In this document: positions 1-11,631 of the stretch, piece after piece
Layout of the letters: every line of letters starts with the position of its first letter
How positions within the stretch are numbered: position 1 is the first letter of the stretch
Assembly (NCBI RefSeq): GCF_032854445.1
Contig: NC_088300.1
Location: 11,253,191-11,317,190 of the forward strand
From: Liolophura sinensis
Taxonomy: Eukaryota; Mollusca; Polyplacophora; Chitonida; Chitonidae
Direction: 5' to 3'
DNA: 64,000 nucleotides
The notes under the pieces: generated by a model
What the model was told of the DNA's origin: nothing
Databases searched by the model: none
What the model saw: only the letters and a program-made list of their open reading frames with translations
Translations under genes and position numbers: made by a program

Positions 1-417
1 AATTCTGAACGCTTGCAAATCCACTGCATGTCTTCCCAAAAGCTCCCAGCTAAGGCCTACTGGCTTCACTGTCCTCGTGCAATCGCTCACTGCGAAAATA
101 TTATAGACTACAGCATGGGCCCTAAGAGTGTACGTCATTCTCTAACCTGCATGCCAGCTACATTGGACTAAGCAGCTTTCTCTCTTTTTTTTTTTGATGG
201 AGAACACCAATTTAAGGGAAACCAAAAGCATTTAAGTATGAACAGTAAGCGTTTTCTTACAATTGGAAGTTGCATGCAAGTTTAATTTATCAATGATTTA
301 AGGAAATTTAAAAAGCACAAGCATTTATCTATGACAAACAAGCGTTTGCTTACATTTGGCAATTGCATTGAAGCTTAATTGATCAATGAAAATTGTTTGC
401 GAGTTGAAGAAAAGATT

Positions 418-489
418 TTCCCATGCGGGGAATCGAACCCCGGCCGCCGCGGTGAGAGCGCGGAATCCTAACCACTAGACCACATGGGA
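418..489 (-). tRNA. tRNA-Glu (CTC), reference copy
   Basis: On the minus strand this 72-nt gene folds as a complete cloverleaf: acceptor TCCCATG/CATGGGA, D arm with A box TGGTCTAGTGGTTA, anticodon stem CCGCG/CGCGG with loop CTCTCAC (anticodon CTC, reading GAG), T stem CGGGG/CCCCG with loop TTCGATT and B box GGTTCGATTCC, discriminator A. There is no intron and CCA is not encoded. The 3' flank has a T4 run (TCTTTTC) within about 10 nt, a Pol III terminator. All features match metazoan tRNA-Glu. Other copies are described relative to this one. Confidence 0.95.
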
Positions 490-982
490 AGGATGCCATT
501 TATGTAGTAACATCCGGAAATCAACTCTTCACTGTTCGTTTTAAAACGGATTTCTCAATACCATTTTAATTCTGAACGCTTGCAAATCCACTGCATGTCT
601 TCCCAAAAGCTCCCGTCTAAGGCCTACTGGCTTCACTGTCCTCGTACAATCGCTCACTGCGAAAATATTATAGAATACAGCATGGGCCCTAAAGAGTGTA
701 CGTCATTCTCTAACCGCATGCCAGCTACATTGGACTAAGCAGCTTTCTCTCTTTTTTTTTGATGGAGAACACCAATTTAAGGGTAACCAAAAGCATTTAA
801 GTATGAACAGTAAGCGTTTTCTTACAATTGGAAGTTGCATGCAAGTTTAATTTATCAATGATTTAAGGAAATTTAAAAAGCACAAGCATTTATCTATGAC
901 AAACAAGCGTTTGCTTACATTTGGCAATTGCATTGAAGCTTAATTGATCAATGAAAATTGTTTGCGAGTTCAAGAAAAGATT

Positions 983-1054
983 TTCCCATGCGGGGAATCG
1001 AACCCCGGCCGCCGCGGTGAGAGCGCGGAATCCTAACCACTAGACCACATGGGA
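983..1054 (-). tRNA. tRNA-Glu (CTC)
   Basis: Identical over all 72 nt to the copy at 418-489. T4 terminator present; spaced 565 bp from the previous gene. Confidence 0.94.
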
Positions 1055-1548
1055 AGGATGCCATTCATGTAGTAACATCCGGAAATCAACTCTTCACTGT
1101 TCGTTTTAAAAAGGATTTCTCAATACCATTTTAATTCTGAACGCTTGCAAATCCACTGCATGTCTTCCCAAAAGCTCCCATCTAAGGCCTACTGGCTTCA
1201 CTGTCCTCGTGCAATCGCTCACTGCGAAAATATTATAGACTACAGCATGGGCCCTAAGAGTGTACGTCATTCTCTAACCTGCATGCTAGCTACATTGGAC
1301 TAAGCAGCTTTCTCTCTTTTTTTTTTGATGGAGAACACCAATTTAAGGGAAACCAAAAGCATTTAAGTATGAACAGTAAGCGTTTTCTTACAATTGGAAG
1401 TTGCATGCAAGTTTAATTTATCAATGATTTAAGGAAATTTAAAAAGCACAAGCATTTATCTATGACAAACAAGCGTTTGCTTACATTTGGCAATTGCATT
1501 GAAGCTTAATTGATCAATGAAAATTGTTTGCGAGTTCAAGAAAAGATT

Positions 1549-1620
1549 TTCCCATGCGGGGAATCGAACCCCGGCCGCCGCGGTGAGAGCGCGGAATCCT
1601 AACCACTAGACCACATGGGA
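1549..1620 (-). tRNA. tRNA-Glu (CTC)
   Basis: Identical over all 72 nt to the copy at 418-489, with the same T4 terminator and a 566-bp spacing. Confidence 0.94.
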
Positions 1621-2113
1621 AGGATGCCATTTATGTAGTAACATCCGGAAATCAACTCTTCACTGTTCGTTTTAAAAAGGATTTCTCAATACCATTTTAA
1701 TTCTGAACGCTTGCAAATCCACTGCATGTCTTCCCAAAAGCTCCCATCTAAGGCCTACTGGCTTCACTGTCCTCGTACAATCGCTCACTGCGAAAATATT
1801 ATAGAATACAGCATGGGCCCTTAAGAGTGTACGTCATTCTCTAACCGCATGCCAGCTACATTGGACTAAGCAGCTTTCTCTCTTTTTTTTTGATGGAGAA
1901 CACCAATTTAAGGGAAACCAAAAGCATTTAAGTATGAACAGTAAGCGTTTTCTTACAATTGGAAGTTGCATGCAAGTTTAATTTATCAATGATTTAAGGA
2001 AATTTAAAAAGCACAAGCATTTATCTATGACAAACAAGCGTTTGCTTACATTTGGCAATTGCATTGAAGCTTAATTGATCAATGAAAATTGTTTGCGAGT
2101 TGAAGAAAAGATT

Positions 2114-2143
2114 TTCCCATGCGGGGAATCGAACCCCGGCCGC
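2114..2143 (-). pseudogene. Truncated tRNA-Glu (3' third only)
   Basis: Acceptor 3' strand and T arm are intact up to ...ccccggccg, then the sequence jumps to mid-spacer (ctcccagctcccagctaagg). The anticodon and D arms are deleted. The duplicated ctcccag at the junction suggests a slippage or recombination deletion between units. Confidence 0.85.
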
Positions 2144-2525
2144 TCCCAGCTCCCAGCTAAGGCCTACTGGCTTCACTGTCCTCGTGCAATCGCTCACTGC
2201 GAAAATATTATAGACTACAGCATGGGCCCTTAAGAGTGTACGTCATTCTCTAACCTGCATGCCAGCTACATTGGACTAAGCAGCTTTCTCTCTTTTTTTT
2301 TTGATGGAGAACACCAATTTAAGGGAAACCAAAAGCATTTAAGTATGAACAGTAAGCGTTTTCTTACAATTGGAAGTTGCATGCAAGTTTAATTTATCAA
2401 TGATTTAAGGAAATTTAAAAAGCACAAGCATTTATCTATGACAAACAAGCGTTTGCTTACATTTGGCAATTGCATTGAAGCTTAATTGATCAATGAAAAT
2501 TGTTTGCGAGTTGAAGAAAAAGATT

Positions 2526-2597
2526 TTCCCATGCGGGGAATCGAACCCCGGCCGCCGCGGTGAGAGCGCGGAATCCTAACCATTAGACCACATGGGA
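2526..2597 (-). tRNA. tRNA-Glu (CTC), A-box variant
   Basis: One substitution relative to the reference: the D loop reads CTAATGG instead of CTAGTGG. Stems, anticodon and B box are intact. Confidence 0.9.
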
Positions 2598-3093
2598 AGG
2601 ATGCCATTTATGTAGTAACATCCGGAAATCAACTCTTCACTGTTCGTTTTAAAAAGGATTTCTCAATACCATTTTAATTCTGAACGCTTGCAAATCCACT
2701 GCATGTCTTCCCAAAAGCTCCCAGCTAAGGCCTACTGGCTTCACTGTCCTCGTGCAATCGCTCACTGCGAAAATATTATAGACTACAGCATGGGCCCTTA
2801 AGAGTGTACGTCATTCTCTAACCTGCATGCCAGCTACATTGGACTAAGCAGCTTTCTCTCTTTTTTTTTTTGATGGAGAACACCAATTTAAGGGAAACCA
2901 AAAGCATTTAAGTATGAACAGTAAGCGTTTTCTTACAATTGGAAGTTGCATGCAAGTTTAATTTATCAATGATTTAAGGAAATTTAAAAAGCACAAGCAT
3001 TTATCTATGACAAACAAGCGTTTGCTTACATTTGGCAATTGCATTGAAGCTTAATTGATCAATGAAAATTGTTTGCGAGTTGAAGAAAAGATT

Positions 3094-3165
3094 TTCCCAT
3101 GCGGGGAATCGAACCCCGGCCGCCGCGGTGAGAGCGCGGAATCCTAACCACTAGACCACATGGGA
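3094..3165 (-). tRNA. tRNA-Glu (CTC)
   Basis: Identical to the reference copy, with a T4 terminator. Confidence 0.94.
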
Positions 3166-4017
3166 AGGATGCCATTTATGTAGTAACATCCGGAAATCAA
3201 CTCTTCACTGTTCGTTTTAAAAAGGATTTCTCAATACCATTTTAATTCTGAACGCTTGCAAATCCACTGCATGTCTTCCCAAAAGCTCCCAGCTAAGGCC
3301 TACTGGCTTCACTGTCCTCGTACAATCGCTCACTGCGAAAATATTATAGAATACAGCATGGGCCCTTAAGAGTGTACGTCATTCTCTAACCTGCATGCCA
3401 GCTACATTGGACTAAGCAGCTTTCTCTCTTTTTTTTTTGATGGAGAACACCAATTTAAGGGAAACCAAAAGCATTTAAGTATGAACAGTAAGCGTTTTCT
3501 TACAATTGGAAGTTGCATGCAAGTTTAATTTATCAATGATTTAAGGAAATTTAAAAAGCACAAGCATTTATCTATGACAAACATTTCTCAATACCATTTT
3601 AATTCTGAACGCTTGCAAATCCACTGCATGTCTTCCCAAAAGCTCCCAGCTAAGGCCTACTGGCTTCACTGTCCTCGTGCAATCGCTCACTGCGAAAATA
3701 TTATAGACTACAGCATGGGCCCTTAAGAGTGTACGTCATTCTCTAACCTGCATGCCAGCTACATTGGACTAAGCAGCTTTCCCTCTTTTTTTTTTGATGG
3801 AGAACACCAATTTAAGGGAAACCAAAAGCATTTAAGTATGAACAGTAAGCGTTTTCTTACAATTGGAAGTTGCATGCAAGTTTAATTTATCAATGATTTA
3901 AGGAAATTTAAAAAGCACAAGCATTTATCTATGACAAACAAGCGTTTGCTTACATTTGGCAATTGCATTGAAGCTTAATTGATCAATGAAAATTGTTTGC
4001 GAGTTGAAGAAAAGATT

Positions 4018-4089
4018 TTCCCATGCGGGGAATCGAACCCCGGCCGCCGCGGTGAGAGCGCGGAATCCTAACCACTAGACCACATGGGA
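4018..4089 (-). tRNA. tRNA-Glu (CTC)
   Basis: Identical to the reference copy. The unit just before it (junction at about 3583) lacks its tRNA completely. Confidence 0.94.
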
Positions 4090-4940
4090 AGGATGCCATT
4101 TATGTAGTAACATCCGGAAATCAACTCTTCACTGTTCGTTTTAAAAAGGATTTCTCAATACCATTTTAATTCTGAACGCTTGCAAATCCACTGCATGTCT
4201 TCCCAAAAGCTCCCAGCTAAGGCCTACTGGCTTCACTGTCCTCGTACAATCGCTCACTGCGAAAATATTATAGAATACAGCATGGGCCCTTAAGAGTGTA
4301 CGTCATTCTCTAACCTGCATGCCAGCTACATTGGACTAAGCAGCTTTCTCTCTTTTTTTTTGATGGAGAACACCAATTTAAGGGAAACCAAAAGCATTTA
4401 AGTATGAACAGTAAGCGTTTTCTTACAATTGGAAGTTGCATGCAAGTTTAATTTATCAATGATTTAAGGAAATTTAAAAAGCACAAGCATTTATCTATGA
4501 CAAACATTTCTCAATACCATTTTAATTCTGAACGCTTGCAAATCCACTGCATGTCTTCCCAAAAGCTCCCAGCTAAGGCCTACTGGCTTCACTGTCCTCG
4601 TGCAATCGCTCACTGCGAAAATATTATAGACTACAGCATGGGCCCTCAAGAGTGTACGTCATTCTCTAACCTGCATGCCAGCTACATTGGACTAAGCAGC
4701 TTTCCCTCTTTTTTTTTTGATGGAGAACACCAATTTAAGGGAAACCAAAAGCATTTAAGTATGAACAGTAAGCGTTTTCTTACAATTGGAAGTTGCATGC
4801 AAGTTTAATTTATCAATGATTTAAGGAAATTTAAAAAGCACAAGCATTTATCTATGACAAACAAGCGTTTGCTTACATTTGGCAATTGCATTGAAGCTTA
4901 ATTGATCAATGAAAATTGTTTGCGAGTTGAAGAAAAGATT

Positions 4941-5012
4941 TTCCCATGCGGGGAATCGAACCCCGGCCGCCGAGGTGAGAGCGCGGAATCCTAACCACTA
5001 GACCACATGGGA
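4941..5012 (-). tRNA. tRNA-Glu (CTC), anticodon-stem variant
   Basis: One substitution makes the 3' strand of the anticodon stem CTCGG, leaving one mismatched pair (C30-U40). Otherwise as the reference, with a T4 terminator. Possibly weakened but not clearly dead. Confidence 0.85.
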
Positions 5013-5506
5013 AGGATGCCATTTATGTAGTAACATCCGGAAATCAACTCTTCACTGTTCGTTTTAAAAAGGATTTCTCAATACCATTTTAATTCTGAAC
5101 GCTTGCAAATCCACTGCATGTCTTCCCAAAAGCTCCCATCTAAGGCCTACTGGCTTCACTGTCCTCGTGCAATCTCTCACTGCGAAAATATTATAGAATA
5201 CAGCATGGGCCCTTAAGAGTGTACGTCATTCTCTAACCTGCATGCCAGCTACATTGGACTAAGCAGCTTTCTCTCTTTTTTTTTGATGGAGAACACCAAT
5301 TTAAGGGAAACCAAAAGCATTTAAGTATGAACAGTAAGCGTTTTCTTACAATTGGAAGTTGCATGCAAGTTTAATTTATCAATGATTTAAGGAAATTTAA
5401 AAAGCACAAGCATTTATCTATGACAAACAAGCGTTTGCTTACATTTGGCAATTGCATTGAAGCTTAATTGATCAATGAAAATTGTTTGCGAGTTGAAGAA
5501 AAGATT

Positions 5507-5578
5507 TTCCCATGCGGGGAATCGAACCCCGGCCGCCGCGGTGAGAGCGCGGAATCCTAACCACTAGACCACATGGGA
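5507..5578 (-). tRNA. tRNA-Glu (CTC)
   Basis: Identical to the reference copy. Confidence 0.94.
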
Positions 5579-6072
5579 AGGATGCCATCTATGTAGTAAC
5601 ATCCCGAAATCAACTCTTCACTGTTCGTTTTAAAAAGGATTTCTCAATACCATTTTAATTCTGAACGCTTGCAAATCCACTGCATGTCTTCCCAAAAGCT
5701 CCCAGCTAAGGCCTACTGGCTTCACTGTCCTCGTGCAATCGCTCACTGCGAAAATATTATAGAATACAGCATGGGCCCTTAAGAGTGTACGTCATTCTCT
5801 AACCTGCATGCCAGCTACATTGGACTAAGCAGCTTTCTCTCTTTTTTTTTGATGGAGAACACCAATTTAAGGGAAACCAAAAGCATTTAAGTATGAACAG
5901 TAAGCGTTTTCTTACAATTGGAAGTTGCATGCAAGTTTAATTTATCAATGATTTAAGGAAATTTAAAAAGCACAAGCATTTATCTTTGACAAACAAGCGT
6001 TTGCTTACATTTGGCAATTGCATTGAAGCTTAATTGATCAATGAAAATTGTTTGCGAGTTGAAGAAAAGATT

Positions 6073-6144
6073 TTCCCATGCGGGGAATCGAACCCCGGCC
6101 GCCGCGGTGAGAGCGCGGAATCCTAACCACTAGACCACATGGGA
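6073..6144 (-). tRNA. tRNA-Glu (CTC)
   Basis: Identical to the reference copy. Confidence 0.94.
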
Positions 6145-6642
6145 AGGATGCTATTTATATAGTAACATCCGGAAATCAACTCTTCACTGTTCGTTTTAAA
6201 AAGGATTTCTCAATACCATTTTAATTCTGAACGCTTGCAAATCCACTGCATGTCTTCCCAAAAGCTCCCAGCTAAGGCCTACTGGCTTCACTGTCCTCGT
6301 GCAATCGCTCACTGCGAAAATATTATAGAATACAGCATGGGCCCTTAAGAGTGTACGTCATTCTCTAACCTGCATGCCAGCTACATTGGACTAAGCAGCT
6401 TTCTCTCTTTTTTTTTGATGGAGAACACCAATTTAAGGGAAACCAAAAGCATTTAAGTATGAACAGTAAGCGTTTTCTTACAATTGGAAGTTGCATGCAA
6501 GTTTAATTTATCAATGATTTAAGGAAATTTAAAAAGCACAAGCATTTATCTTTGACAAACAAGCGTTTGCTTACATTTGGCAATTGCATTGAAGCTTAAT
6601 TAATCAATGAAAATTGTTTGCGAATTGAAGAAAATATTGATT

Positions 6643-6714
6643 TTCCCACGCGGGGAATCGAACCCCGGCCGCCGCGGTGAGAGCGCGGAATCCTAACCAC
6701 TAGACCACATGGGA
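6643..6714 (-). tRNA. tRNA-Glu (CTC), acceptor G-U variant
   Basis: The 3' acceptor strand reads CGTGGGA, which replaces one A-U pair by a G-U wobble. All boxes are intact. The terminator is ATATTTTC. Confidence 0.9.
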
Positions 6715-7195
6715 AGGATGCCATTTATGTAGTAACATAAGGAAATCAACTCTTCACTGTTCGTTTTAAAAAGGATTTCTCAATACCATTTTAATTCTGA
6801 ACAATTGCAAATCCACTGCATGTCTTCCCAAAAGCTCCCAGCTAAGGCCTACTGGCTTCACTGTCCTCGTGCAATCGCTCCCTGCGAAAATATTATAGAA
6901 TACAGCATGGGCCCTTAAGAGTGTACATCATTCTCTAACCTGCATGCCAGCTACATTGGACTAAGCAGCTTTCTCTCTTTTTTTTTGATGGAGAACACCA
7001 ATTTAAGGGAAACCAAAAGCATTTAAGTATGAACAGTAAGCGTTTTCTTGCAATTGGAAGTTGCATGCAAGTTTAATTTATCAATGATTTAAGGAAATTT
7101 AAAAAGCACAAGCATTTATCTATGACAAACAAGCGTTTGCTTACATTGAAGCTTAATTGATCAATGAAAATTGTTTGCGAGCTCAAGAAATGATT

Positions 7196-7267
7196 TTCCC
7201 ATGCGGGGAATCGAATCCCGGTTGCCCCGGTGAGAGCGCGGAATCCTAACCACTAGACCACATGGGA
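7196..7267 (-). tRNA. tRNA-Glu (CTC), degenerate
   Basis: Anticodon CTC and the A box are kept. The anticodon stem 3' strand reads CGGGG and the T stem 5' strand has a G-to-A change, giving two mismatched pairs. The 3' flank has only a T3 run nearby, so termination may be poor. Confidence 0.7.
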
Positions 7268-7760
7268 AGGATGCCATTTATGTAGTAACATCCAGAAATC
7301 AACTCTTCACTGTTCGTTTTAAAAAGGATTTCTCAATACCATTTGAATTCTGAACGCTTGCAAATCCACTGCATGTCTTCCCAAAAGCTCCCAGCTAAGG
7401 CCTACTGGCTTCACTGTCCTCGTCCAATAGCTCACTGCGAAAATATTATAGACTACAGCATGGGCCCTAAGAGTGTACGTCATTCTCTAACCTGCATGCC
7501 AGCTACATTGGACTAAGCAGCTTTCTCTCTTTTTTTTTGATGGAGAACACCAATTTAAGGGAAACCAAAAGCATTTAAGTATGAACAGTAAGCGTTTTCT
7601 TACAATTGGAAGTTGCATGCAAGTTTAATTTATCAATGATTTAAGGAAATTTAAAAAGCACAAGCATTTATCTATGATAAACAAGCGTTTGCTTACATTT
7701 GGCAATTGCATTGAAGCTTAATTGATCAATGAAAATATTTTGCGAGTTCAAGAAAAGATT

Positions 7761-7832
7761 TTCCCATTCGGGGAATCGAACCCCGGCCGCCGCCGTGAGA
7801 GCGCGGAATCCTAACCACTAGACCACATGCGA
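7761..7832 (-). tRNA. tRNA-Glu (CTC), degenerate
   Basis: The acceptor strands read TCGCATG and AATGGGA, and position 39 of the anticodon stem is G, so several pairs are lost. Anticodon and B box remain. Probably a pseudogene. Confidence 0.65.
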
Positions 7833-8205
7833 AGGATGCCATTAATGTAGTAACATCCGGAAATCAACTCTTCACTGTTCGTTTTAAAAAGGATTTCTCA
7901 ATACCATTTTAATTCTGAACGCTTGCAAATCCACTGCATGTCTTCCCAAAAGCTCCCAGCTAAGGCCTACTGGCTTCACTGTCCTCGTCCAATAGCTCCC
8001 AGCAAAAATATTATAGACTACAGCATGGGCCCTAAGAGTGTTCGTCATTCTCTTATCTGCATGCCAGCTACATTGGATTAAGCAGCATTGTTTCTTGTTT
8101 TTTTTTTTTTTTTTGGAGAACACCAATTTAACGCCAATCAAAAGCATTTAAGTATGAACTTGCTTTACTGTCCTCGTGCAATTGCCCCCTGCGAAGATAT
8201 TATAT

Positions 8206-8277
8206 TTCCCATGCGTGGAATCGAAGCCCCGCCGCCGCGGTGAGAGCGCGGAATCCTAACCACTAGACCACATGGGA
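8206..8277 (-). pseudogene. tRNA-Glu (CTC) pseudogene
   Basis: Acceptor, D and anticodon arms are intact, but the T arm reads GGGGC/CCACG around TTCGATT, so the T stem is broken. The normal 3' spacer is missing: the gene abuts mid-spacer sequence (gcgaagatattatat), which has no T4 terminator. Confidence 0.75.
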
Positions 8278-8690
8278 AGGCTGCCTATTGAGTAGAAAAA
8301 AAGCGGAAATCAACTCTTTACTGTTCGCTTTAAAAAAGATTTTTTAAAACAATTTTAAATCCAAACCCTTGCCAATCCCAATAGCTCCCAGCCAAGGCTT
8401 ACTTGCTTTACTGTCCTCGTGCAATCGCCCTCTGCGAAAATATTATAGACTACAGCATGGGCTTGATACAGAACACCAATTTAAAGCAAACCAAAAGCAT
8501 TTAAGTATGAACAACAAGCGTTTACTTACATTTGGCTACTGCATAGAAATTTAATTTATCAATGATTTAACAAAATATAACGAAAAGTACAAGCATTTAC
8601 GTATAAACAAGTGTTTGCTTACATTTGGCAATTGCATTGAAGCTTAATTAATCAATGAAAATTGTTTGCGAATTGAAGAAAATAATGATT

Positions 8691-8762
8691 TTCCCATGCG
8701 GGGAATCGAACCCCGGCCGCCGCGGTGAGAGCGCGGAATCCTAACCACTAGACCACATGGTA
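8691..8762 (-). tRNA. tRNA-Glu (CTC), acceptor mismatch
   Basis: The 5' acceptor strand reads TACCATG, one mismatch at the second pair. All other arms match the reference, and the terminator is ATTATTTTC. Confidence 0.82.
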
Positions 8763-9130
8763 AGGATGCCATTTATGTAGTAGCATCCGGAAATCAACTC
8801 TTCACTGTTCGTTTTAAAAAGTATTTCTCGATACCATTTTAATTCTGAACGCTTGCAAATCCACTTCATGTCTTCCCAAAAGCTCCCAGCTAAGGCCTAC
8901 TGGCTTCAATGTCCTTGTCCAATAGCTCCCAGCGAAAATATTATAGACTACAGCATGGGCCCTAAGAGTGTTCGTCATTCTCTTACCTGCATGCCAGCTA
9001 CATTGGACTAAGTAGCATTGTCTCTTGTTTTTTTTTTTTGGAGAACACCAATTTAACGCCAATCAAAAGCATTTAAGTATGAACTTGCTTTACTGTCCTC
9101 GTGCAATTGCCCCCTGCGAAGATATTATAT

Positions 9131-9202
9131 TTCACATGCGTGGAATAGAAGCCCCGCCGCCGCGGTGAGAGCGCGGAATCCTAACCACTAGACCACATGG
9201 GA
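9131..9202 (-). pseudogene. tRNA-Glu (CTC) pseudogene
   Basis: Same T-arm decay and terminator-less 3' flank as the copy at 8206, plus an acceptor change (tcacatg on the plus strand) and a T-loop change (ggaatagaag). Confidence 0.75.
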
Positions 9203-9622
9203 AGGTTGCCTATAAAGTAGGAAAAAAGCGGAAATCAACTCTTTACTGTTCGCTTTAAAAAAGATTTTTTAAAACAATTTTAAATCTAAACCCTTGCCAA
9301 TCCTCTGCATGTCTTCCCAATAGCTCCCAGCTAAGGCTTACTTGCTTTACTGTCCTCGTGCAATCGCCCCCTGCGAAAATATTATAGACTACAGCATGGG
9401 CTTGATACAGAACACCAATTTAAAGCAAAACAAAGCATTTAAGTATGAACAACAAGCGTTTACTTACATTTGGCTACGGCATAAAAGTTTAATTTATCAA
9501 TGATTTAACAAAATGTAACGAAAAGCACAAGCATTTACGTATAAAGAACTGTTTGCTTACATTTGGCAATTGCATTGAAGCTTAATTAATCAATGAAAAT
9601 TGTTTGCAAGTTCAAGAAAAGA

Positions 9623-9637
9623 TTAGACCACATGGGA
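9623..9637 (-). pseudogene. tRNA-Glu 5' remnant (about 15 nt)
   Basis: Only tagaccacatggga is left, fused directly to the spacer after gaaaagat. All other arms are deleted. Confidence 0.75.
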
Positions 9638-10064
9638 AGGCTGCCTATTAAGTAGAAAAAAAGCGGAAATCAACTCTTTACTGTTTGCTTTAAAAAAGAT
9701 TTTTTAAAACAATTTTAAATCTAAACCCTTGCCAATCCTCTGCATGTCTTCCCAATAGCTCCCAGCCAAGGCTTACTTGCTTTACTGTCCTCGTGCAATC
9801 GCCCCCTGCGAAAATATTATAGACTACAGCATGGGCTTGATACAGAACACCAATTTAACGCAAACCAAAAGCATTTAAGTATGAACAACAAGCGTTTACT
9901 TACATTTGGCTACTGCATAGAAGTTTAAATTATCAATGATTTAACAAAATATAACGAAAAGCACAAGCATTTACGTATAAAGAAGTGTTTGCTTACATTT
10001 GGCAACTGCATTGAAGCTTAATTAATCAATGAAAATTGTTTGCGAATTGAAGAAAATACTGATT

Positions 10065-10136
10065 TTCCCACGCGGGGAATCGAACCCCGGCCGCCGCGGT
10101 GAAAGCGCGGAATCCTAACCACTAGACCACATGGGA
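10065..10136 (-). tRNA. tRNA-Glu (TTC)
   Basis: The anticodon loop reads CTTTCAC, giving anticodon TTC (reads GAA) instead of CTC. The stem CCGCG/CGCGG is intact and the 3' acceptor is CGTGGGA with a wobble pair. A and B boxes are intact. A complete, plausible gene of the second Glu isoacceptor. Confidence 0.88.
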
Positions 10137-10634
10137 AGGATGCCCACTATGTGGTAACATCCGGAAATCAACTCTTCACTGTTCGTTTTAAAAAGGATTT
10201 CTCAATACCATTTTAATTCTGAACGCTTGCAAATCCACTGCATGTCTTCCCAAAAGCTCCCAGCTAAGGCCTAGTGGCTTCACTGTCCTCGTGCAACCGC
10301 TCACTGCGAAAATATTATGGAATACAGCATGGGCCCTTAAGAGTGCACGTCATTCTCTAACCTGCATGCCAGCTACATTGGACTTAGCAGCTTTCTCTCT
10401 TTTTTTTTGATGGAGAACACCAATTTAAGGGAAACCAAAAGCATTTAAGTATGAACAGTAAGCGTTTTCTTACAATTGGAAGTTGCATGCAAGTTTAATT
10501 TATCAATGATTTAAGGAAATTTAAAAAGTAAAAGCATTTATCTATGACAAACAAGCGTTTGTTTACATTTGGCAATTGCATTGAAGCTTAATTAATCAAA
10601 GAAAATTGTTTGCGAATTGAAGAAAATAATGATT

Positions 10635-10706
10635 TTCCCATGCGGGGAATTGAACCTCGTCCGTCGCGGTGAAAGCGCAGAATCCTAACCACTAGACCAC
10701 ATGGGA
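10635..10706 (-). tRNA. tRNA-Glu (TTC), degenerate
   Basis: Anticodon TTC. The anticodon stem reads CTGCG/CGCGA, the T-stem 5' strand reads CGAGG and the B box reads GGTTCAATTCC. Several weakened pairs make function doubtful. Confidence 0.72.
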
Positions 10707-11074
10707 AGGTTGCCATTTATGTAGTAACATCCGGAAATCAACTCTTCACTGTTCGTTTTAAAAAGGATTTCTCAATACCATTTTAATTCTGAACGCTTGC
10801 AAATCCACTGCATGTCTTCCCAAAAGCTCCCAGCTAAGGCCTACTGGCTTCACTGTCCTCGTCCAATAGCTCCCAGCGAAAATATTATAGACTACAGCAT
10901 GGGCCCTAAGCGTGTTCGTCATTCTCTTACCTGCATGCCAGCTACATTGGACTAAGCAGCATTGTCTCTTGTTTTTTTCTTTTGGAGAACACCAATTTAA
11001 CGCCAATCAAAAGCATTTAAGTATGAACTTGCTTTACTGTCCTCGTGCAATTGCCCCCTGCGAAGATATTATAT

Positions 11075-11146
11075 TTCCCATGCGTGGAATCGAAGCCCCG
11101 CCGCCGCGGTGAGAGCGCGGAATCCTAACCACTAGACCACATGGGA
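11075..11146 (-). pseudogene. tRNA-Glu (CTC) pseudogene
   Basis: Same sequence as the copy at 8206 (offset 2,869 bp): broken T stem, no T4 terminator. Confidence 0.75.
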
Positions 11147-11559
11147 AGGCTGCCTATTGAGTAGAAAAAAAGCGGAAATCAACTCTTTACTGTTCGCTTT
11201 AAAAAAGATTTTTTAAAACAATTTTAAATCCAAACCCTTGCCAATCCCAATAGCTCCCAGCCAAGGCTTACTTGCTTTACTGTCCTCGTGCAATCGCCCT
11301 CTGCGAAAATATTATAGACTACAGCATGGGCTTGATACAGAACACCAATTTAAAGCAAACCAAAAGCATTTAAGTATGAACAACAAGCGTTTACTTACAT
11401 TTGGCTACTGCATAGAAATTTAATTTATCAATGATTTAACAAAATATAACGAAAAGTACAAGCATTTACGTATAAACAAGTGTTTGCTTACATTTGGCAA
11501 TTGCATTGAAGCTTAATTAATCAATGAAAATTGTTTGCGAATTGAAGAAAATAATGATT

Positions 11560-11631
11560 TTCCCATGCGGGGAATCGAACCCCGGCCGCCGCGGTGAGAG
11601 CGCGGAATCCTAACCACTAGACCACATGGTA
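11560..11631 (-). tRNA. tRNA-Glu (CTC), acceptor mismatch
   Basis: Duplicate of the copy at 8691, including the TACCATG acceptor mismatch. Confidence 0.82.

Larger units (their letters stand above)
3250..5095 (-). repeat. Two-unit higher-order duplication (about 924 bp, twice)
   Basis: The same diagnostic deletion junction, acaaac fused to atttctcaat, occurs at about 3583 and again at about 4507, 924 bp apart. The same rare tttccctctt variant follows each time (about 3778 and 4702). A block of one tRNA-less unit plus one complete unit was therefore itself duplicated in tandem. Confidence 0.8.
8112..10980 (-). repeat. 2,869-bp multi-unit block, copy 1
   Basis: A block of several array units (tRNAs at 8206, 8691, 9131, a fragment at 9623, 10065 and 10635) is repeated immediately to the right at an exact offset of 2,869 bp. 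By eye I found one substitution (T at 8988 against G at 11857). The duplication edges lie near the poly-T tract before ggagaacaccaattta and are approximate. Confidence 0.9.

Noticed and set aside
4497-4808. 103-codon ORF in the array
   Set aside because: It reads through spacer repeats and is open only because the tRNA is deleted in this unit; other units have stops, and there is no protein motif.
8814-9062. 82-codon minus-strand ORF repeated four or five times across the array
   Set aside because: Repetition comes from the array unit itself. Frames shift with poly-T length and there is no domain.
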